This document shows positions 6,817-10,619 of a DNA stretch of 10,619 nt, one piece after another. The position numbers and the translations under genes were made by a program. Each line of letters starts with the position of its first letter. Within the stretch, counting starts at the first letter, position 1. The stretch covers positions 1-10,619 of the forward strand of contig CAJUQO010000078.1 in the NCBI GenBank assembly GCA_910588295.1, in the 5' to 3' direction. This DNA comes from an uncultured Lachnospiraceae bacterium. Its GTDB lineage: Bacteria > Bacillota > Clostridia > Lachnospirales > Lachnospiraceae. The notes beneath the pieces were generated by a model that was not told the DNA's origin, ran no database searches, and was given only the letters and a program-made list of their open reading frames with translations.

Positions 6817-7584
6817 TCATTTCAGAACATTCACCCCAAGGATAGCAGTTCCCAGCACCGCCAGTACCACGCCTGTGGCCCGGTTCAGAGCCACGGCACT
6901 GGCCTTGTTGGCAAATTTGGCGGCGATCCGCGCCCACAACAATGTGGAGGCCACGCAGAAAACGAGGCATGCCGGGTTCGGCGTCCCGCCGATGGCAAAA
7001 TGGCTGACAGCTCCGGTGAAGGCAGTAAAAGCCATGATAAATACACTGGTTCCCACGGCTGTTTTCAGCTCATAGCCCAGGACACTGGTCAGGAGGAGGA
7101 GCATCATCATCCCGCCGCCCGCGCCGACGAAGCCGCAGATAAAGCCTACAACGGTTCCGCTTATGACCGACTGGATGATCCTTTTTTTGCCGCTTACGGT
7201 ATTCATGGATTCTTTTGTCGTCATTACCGGCTTCACGATAAATTTAATTCCCAGGAGCAGAGTCATAAATACAGAAAAATTGCCCATGGTGGCGTTAGGA
7301 ACCAGGCTGGCCACAAAACTGCCCACCAGGGTAAACAAAAGGACAGTGGCCATCATGACGATTCCGTTGCGGATATCCAGATTTTTGTTTTTGCCATAGG
7401 TATAAGCACTGACGGCGCTGGCCAAAACGTCGCTGGCCAGCGCAATGCCCACAGCCTCATAGGCCGGCAGCCCCAGGAACGTGATCAGCATGGGGCTAAT
7501 GACGGCGGCGGCGCTCATGCCCGCAAAACCCGTCCCCAGCCCGGCTCCGATTCCCGCAATAAAACAGATGATGAATGTATACAT
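6817..7584 (-). CDS. TauE/SafE-family membrane permease
   Basis: A 255-residue, very hydrophobic protein with the two-fold TauE/SafE layout. The first half opens with a glycine-rich helix IAGIGAGLGTGFAGMSAAAV (9-28) ending in Pro31, and the second half repeats it as VGFICGFVGAGGGMMMLLLL (146-165). About seven to eight membrane segments can be drawn, split by a basic cytoplasmic loop (about 117-137, KPVMTTKESMNTVSGKKR). Length is normal for the family. Members export sulfite, sulfoacetate or other small organosulfur or carboxylate anions, or act in sulfur uptake; the substrate here cannot be told. AAAGGAG (7594-7600) precedes the start at 9 bases. A MarR-type gene lies 88 bases upstream on the same strand, so regulation by that protein is likely. 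I see no convincing promoter in the 88-bp gap. Confidence 0.88.
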   Translation of the reverse strand: MYTFIICFIAGIGAGLGTGFAGMSAAAVISPMLITFLGLPAYEAVGIALASDVLASAVSAYTYGKNKNLDIRNGIVMMATVLLFTLVGSFVASLVPNATMGNFSVFMTLLLGIKFIVKPVMTTKESMNTVSGKKRIIQSVISGTVVGFICGFVGAGGGMMMLLLLTSVLGYELKTAVGTSVFIMAFTAFTGAVSHFAIGGTPNPACLVFCVASTLLWARIAAKFANKASAVALNRATGVVLAVLGTAILGVNVLK

Positions 7585-7672
7585 TTTTGAATGCTCCTTT
7601 CAGGCAGAAACAAGATGGGAAAGCATGTTAGTATTCCTCTAGGATGTTTGTTCTTCCATTTTTTACAACTGT

Positions 7673-8122
7673 TCAGTGGCTATACGGATGGTCTTTTAAA
7701 TATGCGCGGATATTATTCCAGATCCGGTCGGTGTCCCGCTTCATGACATTCATTTCTTCCCGCGAAAAGCCCTCCAGCATAATGGACAAAAATCTTTCCT
7801 GGGCGGTTTGACCGTCGCGGATGATATCCGCGGCCTTTTCGCAGATTTTCAGATGGGCTGTTTTCCGGTTGCGGTCTGTGTATTCTTTCCTTATATAGCC
7901 GCATTGCTCCAGGTGGCTGATGGCAACAGACACCTGGGATTTTGCCAGATAGCGAACCTCAATAATATCCGTTGCCGTATCATAACAGGGATTATTGGCC
8001 AAAAAAAGAAGGATATCCAGTTCAATCCGCGTAATATCGTGTCTGGCGCAGCTCGCGCCCACACACCGGGCGTACAGCATTTTAATTGCGTTCTGGTGCT
8101 CCCAGAAATTTAATGGGATCAT
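7673..8122 (-). CDS. MarR-family transcriptional regulator
   Basis: A 149-residue protein with a winged helix-turn-helix in the centre: TRIELDILLFLANNP (31-45), the recognition helix region YLAKSQVSVAISHLEQCGYI (58-77) and the wing KEYTDRNRKTAHLKI (79-93), framed by helices at both ends that form the dimer interface in this family. It is probably a ligand- or redox-responsive dimeric repressor; five Cys residues (20, 25, 46, 75, 94) leave thiol sensing open, but no pattern proves it. The start ATG (complement of 8120-8122) has only a weak ribosome site, GGGGA (8131-8135). A palindrome overlapping its own promoter suggests autorepression. The TauE-like transporter downstream is the likely target and the likely exporter of its ligand. 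Confidence 0.88.
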   Translation of the reverse strand: MIPLNFWEHQNAIKMLYARCVGASCARHDITRIELDILLFLANNPCYDTATDIIEVRYLAKSQVSVAISHLEQCGYIRKEYTDRNRKTAHLKICEKAADIIRDGQTAQERFLSIMLEGFSREEMNVMKRDTDRIWNNIRAYLKDHPYSH

Positions 8123-8143
8123 AGCGTAATTCCCCGCTTTTTT

Positions 8144-8157
8144 GTTCTATTTAGAAC
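8144..8157. promoter_or_regulatory. Probable MarR operator
   Basis: GTTCTA (8144-8149) and TAGAAC (8152-8157) are a perfect inverted repeat around TT. It begins one base past the -10 box of the marR promoter and covers the expected transcription start, a typical position for a repressor site. Binding by the MarR protein encoded here is inference. Confidence 0.6.
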
Positions 8158-8158
8158 T

Positions 8159-8186
8159 ATTTTACTGCGGAAAATATATTTGTCAA
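8159..8186 (-). promoter_or_regulatory. Promoter of the marR-type gene
   Basis: On the minus strand a perfect -35 box TTGACA (8181-8186) and TAAAAT (8159-8164, one base from consensus) are 16 bp apart. The leader to the start codon is about 30 bases and contains the palindrome 8144-8157. Confidence 0.8.
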
Positions 8187-8245
8187 GGAGAATGTTTGAT
8201 CATATGGCGGAAGCAGAGTTTTGAGAGACAAAGGATAAAAGGAAG

Positions 8246-8704
8246 AGATGCGGTTATGATTCAGAATGTTGGGGTATTGTGGGGCTGCTCCATGATATTG
8301 ATTTTGAGCAGTACCCGGAAGAGCACTGCCAGAAAGCGCCGGAACTTCTGAGAAATGCAGGAGTCGGGGAGGATATTATTCATGGGGTGTGCAGCCATGG
8401 GTATCAGTTGACAGTGGATGTAAAGCCCGAGCACGAAATGGAAAGGGTGTTATATGCGGTGGATGAGCTGACCGGGCTGATCGGCGCGGCGGCGCTTATG
8501 CGCCCGTCCAAGAGTGTTCGGGATATGGAGCTGAAATCTCTTCGAAAGAAATCTAAAAGCACGAAATTTGCCGCGGGCTGTTCGAGGGAAGGGATACGGC
8601 AGGGATGCGAAATGCTGGGCTGGGATCTGGACGAGTTGCTGCAGAAAACCCTTGATGCCATGTGTTCCTGCGAGGATGAGATAAAAGAAACCGCGTCAGA
8701 ATAA
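8246..8704 (+). pseudogene. HD-domain hydrolase lacking its N-terminus
   Basis: The readable frame gives CGYDSECWGIVGLLHDIDF, then YPEEHCQKAPELL, CSHGYQLTVDVKPEHEME, AVDELTGLIGAAALMRPSKS and KFAAGCSREGIRQGCEMLGW. This is a known clostridial HD/HDIG-type protein of about 190 residues, a metal-dependent phosphohydrolase family. The HD pair (LLHD), the SH of CSHGY and the DEL Asp are present, but the usual first ~45 residues, including the leading metal-binding His (an FHIQHALTVE-like segment), are absent. A stop (TGA 8222-8224) lies in frame just upstream, after a stub starting at ATG 8204. The only candidate start, GTG 8279, would cut into the domain and has just a weak ribosome site. The missing part coincides with the marR promoter region, so a deletion or rearrangement at that junction is likely. 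A functional shortened product is possible but unlikely. Confidence 0.72.
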
Positions 8705-8762
8705 GAGCAGAGGGCGAATGCTGCCAGGCTTGTTAGCTTTCCGCGAGTCTCGGCGTCAATCA

Positions 8763-8799
8763 TTTGCCGCGGATCACGGCAGAAGAAGTAAGCGGCAAA
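8763..8799. repeat. Hairpin after the HD remnant
   Basis: TTTGCCGC (8763-8770) and GCGGCAAA (8792-8799) form a perfect 8-bp stem with a 21-base loop. It is followed by ATATTTTGGGG, a poor T-tract. It may be a degenerate terminator of the HD gene. Confidence 0.35.
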
Positions 8800-8837
8800 A
8801 TATTTTGGGGGGACGGGCAGATCACATTGGCAGACAG

Positions 8838-8864
8838 CAGCCCTGTTTGGCTTAAAACGGGCTG
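8838..8864. repeat. Second hairpin upstream of the PPOX gene
   Basis: CAGCCC-T-GTTT (8838-8848) pairs with AAACGGGCTG (8855-8864), a 10-bp stem with one bulged T and a 6-base loop. No T-tract follows. It stands about 65 bases before the next start codon, so it may lie upstream of or within the promoter; I see no convincing promoter boxes here. Confidence 0.35.
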
Positions 8865-8929
8865 GAACGTGTGAGGCGTATATGTTATAGTTGATTTACA
8901 GCAAAAAATTTAAAACGGGAGGTACATGT

Positions 8930-9334
8930 ATGGAAAAGAATCTGGAAAGAGTAGTTGATTTTTTGAAACAGGCAAATACATATTATCTTGCGACAGTGGA
9001 GGGCGACCAGCCCCGGGTGCGGCCTTTTGGCACGGCACATGTATACGATGGCAGGCTGTATATTCAGACCGGTAAAGTAAAAGAGGTTTCCAGGCAGATG
9101 CTGGCCAATCCGAAGGTGGAGATTTGCGCGTTTATGAAGGGGGAATGGATTCGTGTGTCCGGGGAGCTGGTGGAGGATGACAGAGTAGAGGCAAGACAAT
9201 CTATGCTGGATGCCTACCCCTCTCTGCAGAAAATGTATGCCGCGGATGACGGAAATACACAGGTATTCTATTTTAAAAATGCCACGGCAACCATCAGTGC
9301 CTTTACCCATGAGCCGGAGACCATGAGTATCTGA
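8930..9334 (+). CDS. Pyridoxamine 5'-phosphate oxidase-family (FMN/flavin-binding split barrel) protein
   Basis: A 134-residue protein. ATG 8930 is chosen because GGGAGG (8917-8922) lies 7 bases before it; the frame is open further up but without a ribosome site. The pattern is that of small PPOX-like proteins: an N-terminal helix (3-15), the first strand YYLATVEGDQPRVRPFG (18-34), GRLYIQTGKVKEVSRQM (41-57), then the strand block KVEICAFMKGEWIRVSGELV (62-81) and a C-terminal strand QVFYFKNATATISAF (111-125). Members bind FMN or F420-like cofactors as dimers and reduce or oxidise small substrates; the specific reaction is unknown, and single-domain clostridial members are mostly uncharacterised. 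The gene is complete, alone, and followed by a good terminator. Confidence 0.85.
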   Translation: MEKNLERVVDFLKQANTYYLATVEGDQPRVRPFGTAHVYDGRLYIQTGKVKEVSRQMLANPKVEICAFMKGEWIRVSGELVEDDRVEARQSMLDAYPSLQKMYAADDGNTQVFYFKNATATISAFTHEPETMSI

Positions 9335-9394
9335 CAGCGGCCGGGGATGCAAGGATGAGGCATAAATAACCCTTTATGTGTATGGCGAATTTAT

Positions 9395-9433
9395 AAAAGG
9401 CCATCGAAAATAGATTTTTTGATGTCCTTTTTT
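9395..9433 (+). terminator. Rho-independent terminator of the PPOX-family gene
   Basis: AAAAGG (9395-9400) pairs with CCTTTT (9426-9431), and after one C/T mismatch C-ATCGAAAA (9402-9410) pairs with TTTTTGAT-G (9416-9424) with one G-T wobble; the loop is TAGAT. The stem runs straight into TTTTTT (9428-9433). It is 60 bases beyond the PPOX stop. Confidence 0.8.
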
Positions 9434-9458
9434 GTGAATTAACATTTCTCAAACAAAA

Positions 9459-9702
9459 ATGAAACAATCTATAAATAATGCACGGAAAATGGAAGAAAAA
9501 ATTATCCAAGCTGTTACAGGATTTACTGGATATGACGCAATTAGAGCTATGTGCCATGCTTTTCATAAATATGCAACAGAAAACCAAGGGATTTTTAGAG
9601 GGATTTGCATTGCTTGAAAACCATCAAGCCTTTGGGAATACGCAGCCAATAGAAGATAGTTTTAATTTATCAATAGACATTCTGATTGAGGGGATGAAAT
9701 AA
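9459..9702 (+). pseudogene. Remnant of a TetR-family regulator (C-terminal domain only)
   Basis: From ATG 9459 the frame gives about 52 residues: QAVTGFTGYDAIRAMCHAFH (17-36) then KYATENQGIFRGICIA and a TGA. The GYDAIRAMCHAF..YA.E..GIF pattern matches the ligand-binding C-terminal domain (WHG/TetR_C_33 type) of TetR/AcrR regulators. The other frame continues to 9702 with NHQAFGNTQPIEDSFN and SIDILIEGMK, which could be the frameshifted rest of that domain. No DNA-binding helix-turn-helix is present upstream; the sequence before 9459 is the PPOX terminator. So this is probably a 5'-truncated, frameshifted gene. A reading frame at 9478-9702 (74 codons) exists but gives no sensible N-terminus. 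The region is more AT-rich than the genes to the left. Confidence 0.5.
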
Positions 9703-9783
9703 TTAGAGGAAAAATGATAGCATATAATTTGCTTTTTCAGTTAAGTATATAAGATATTTTATAGGACGCATTGGAGGATGAAA

Positions 9784-9900
9784 ATGGAAAAGTTTGAATG
9801 GATACATTGCCCCATTTGTGGGTATAAAACTCCAAACAGGATAAAAGAAGATACAGAACTGAAGAATTTCCCCCTCTATGGCCCAAAATGTCGGAGTTGA
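9784..9900 (+). CDS. Short cysteine-rich KTR-type protein, probably truncated
   Basis: ATG 9784 follows GGAGG (9773-9777) at 6 bases and encodes 38 residues with HCPICGYKTPNRI (8-20), the dipeptides EDTELKNFPLYGPKC (22-36) and then RS-stop. This matches the cysteine-rich KTR family (PF14205), small zinc-ribbon-like proteins common as cargo of Tn916-type and related conjugative elements. The family normally has two CxxC pairs; here the first (Cys9/Cys12) is intact but the second reads GPKC, with Gly33 in place of Cys, and a TGA ends the protein about 15-20 residues early. The zinc site is therefore probably lost. The frame stays open past the TGA and leads directly, in the same frame, to the ATG of the next gene 30 bases downstream. 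Confidence 0.65.
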   Translation: MEKFEWIHCPICGYKTPNRIKEDTELKNFPLYGPKCRS

Positions 9901-9930
9901 GAAATAAAAACAGAAAGGTTAGAAAATGAT

Positions 9931-10398
9931 ATGGAGAATACTATTCTTGAATTTGAGTGTGTAGGATTAAATAATGGTGGAAAATTCCCTATTGAAAATA
10001 CAGGCAGAGGGAAAGATATTTCACCAGAATTTATTATTAAAAATCTATCTCAAAATGCAGTTACAATGATAATTACGCTTGAGGATTTGAGTCATCCAAT
10101 TAAAGAATTTACGCATTGGATTATTTGGAATATTCCTGCGGCAGATAAAATTATGAAAGCAGTTCCATCAGGGAAATCAATATCTTCATTACAAGGTGCG
10201 ATACAAGGAATAGGGTATGGCTTTCATTGTTATGCAGGACCGAAACCGCCTAAAGGAAAATCTCACAAATATTGCTTTACCATTTATGTATTAGATTGCA
10301 AACTTAATTTGCCCTTCTTTTCTTTCAAACGAAAAGTTCTGCGTAAGGCTAATCGTCATATTATTCAGAAAGGAAGAATTTATGGGTATTTCGAATAA
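9931..10398 (+). CDS. YbhB/YbcL-type PEBP (Raf kinase inhibitor-like) protein
   Basis: A 155-residue soluble protein of the phosphatidylethanolamine-binding protein fold. Family marks are RGKDISPEFIIKNL (26-39), the LEDLSHP loop (50-56), FTHWIIWNIPA (60-70) with its conserved His62, and YAGPKPPKGKSHKYCFTIYV (101-120) followed by LD, the classic GP.PP.G.HxY signature. The pocket His and the GPxPP loop are present, so it should bind a small anionic ligand; bacterial members have no settled biochemical role. There is no signal peptide, so it is cytosolic. Only a weak ribosome site (AAAGG, 9914-9918, 12 bases before ATG 9931) is seen, and translation may be coupled to the KTR gene just upstream. 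Codon choice is AT-rich, unlike the FtsA-like or aminotransferase genes, which suggests transfer. Confidence 0.85.
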   Translation: MENTILEFECVGLNNGGKFPIENTGRGKDISPEFIIKNLSQNAVTMIITLEDLSHPIKEFTHWIIWNIPAADKIMKAVPSGKSISSLQGAIQGIGYGFHCYAGPKPPKGKSHKYCFTIYVLDCKLNLPFFSFKRKVLRKANRHIIQKGRIYGYFE

Positions 10399-10404
10399 AC
10401 AATA

Positions 10405-10619
10405 GTGGTTGATGTCGGCAGATACGGTTTTGTGATGCTGAAATACTATATGCCGCCGCATGGTTTTGAGGAAGATGAAACTTATACAGACAGCAGGGCA
10501 TTATTTGAGGGATTGTGGCAGGAATGGCTTGATATGAAGCTGTATCTTATGGCGAAAAGCACTCCTTTATTGGAAAAGGGGTACAAGGGTGCATTTGAGA
10601 GCCTGCCGGAAGAAAAACA
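10405..10619 (+). CDS. Partial unknown protein, probable mobile-element gene (runs off window)
   Basis: An open frame of at least 71 codons extends past the right edge. Visible are RYGFVMLKYYMPPHGFEEDE, then SRALFEGLWQEWLDMKLYLM and GYKGAFESLPEEK. I do not recognise the family with certainty; acidic, aromatic-rich small proteins of this style occur in clostridial conjugative elements. The frame begins directly after the PEBP stop codon (same frame, TAA 10396-10398) and has no ribosome site. GTG 10405 is the first possible start and ATG 10435 the next; both look too late for a VDVGRYGFV-like opening strand. The 5' end was probably lost at the junction with the AT-rich island, so this may be a pseudogene. 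Confidence 0.5.
   Translation, partial: MVDVGRYGFVMLKYYMPPHGFEEDETYTDSRALFEGLWQEWLDMKLYLMAKSTPLLEKGYKGAFESLPEEK

Noticed and set aside
7000..7590. Plus-strand open frame of 196 codons
   Set aside because: Antisense to the TauE-like permease; the translation is hydrophilic His/Gln-rich noise.
8142..8351. Plus-strand open frame of 69 codons running into the HD gene
   Set aside because: It starts within the marR operator and reads the HD region in the wrong frame; its N-terminal part does not match the missing HD residues.
9303..9587. Minus-strand open frame of 94 codons
   Set aside because: It spans the PPOX terminator and the TetR remnant in antisense; Ser/Phe/Cys-rich translation without a domain.
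9723..9728. Perfect TATAAT box before the KTR gene
   Set aside because: No -35 box lies at 16-19 bp and the surroundings are AT-rich, so a chance match is likely.
1..10619. CRISPR array, tRNA, rRNA, transposase or integrase genes
   Set aside because: I looked for regularly spaced direct repeats, cloverleaf-like sequences and recombinase motifs and saw none in this window.

Overview
The window looks like a chromosomal stretch from a low-to-mid GC Gram-positive anaerobe of the Clostridia, most likely Lachnospiraceae. Shine-Dalgarno sequences are strong (GGAGG class), promoters fit sigma-A, the terminators are classic hairpin plus T-tract, and several proteins (a long FtsA-like protein, a type Ic-like aspartate aminotransferase, an HD hydrolase with PEEH and DELTG motifs, a KTR cysteine-rich protein) are of kinds I associate with that family. 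This assignment is inference from protein style; no rRNA or tRNA gene is visible.

Left edge (1-1130): the 3' end of a large gene that looks like a P-loop ATPase of defence or signalling type, then a broken gene (624-1064) whose three alignable pieces match the N-terminus, middle and extreme C-terminus of the Wadjet subunit JetD (DUF2220/DUF3322 family), with the toprim nuclease region missing. This is a decaying defence locus. A folded palindromic element (1065-1128) separates it from the next gene.

Core (1131-5108): a near-consensus promoter drives a 776-residue FtsA/actin-like protein with an unusual C-terminal extension: beta-rich repeated segments, a long acidic linker and a final copy of the repeat. 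A second good promoter precedes an aminotransferase. A strong bidirectional terminator (5059-5108) closes this block and also serves the convergent operon.

Minus-strand block (5143-8186): an OmpR-type response regulator followed by a soluble histidine kinase, with its own promoter; upstream a TauE/SafE-type membrane transporter; upstream again a MarR-type repressor. The marR promoter has a perfect -35 box and a 14-bp palindrome just after the -10 box, so autorepression is likely, and the transporter is its probable target.

Right part (8204-10619): an HD-domain hydrolase lacking its N-terminus, an intact PPOX/FMN-binding-like protein with a good terminator, then a more AT-rich island (about 9435-10400) holding a TetR C-terminal remnant, a shortened cysteine-rich KTR protein and an intact PEBP/YbhB-like protein. 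The island ends abruptly at about 10400, where a more GC-rich reading frame without a proper start runs off the window. Genes with broken ends at both margins suggest mobile-element debris around a stable core. I found no complete new defence system; the strongest candidates for something little described are the FtsA-like protein with its repeats and the decayed ATPase/JetD pair.
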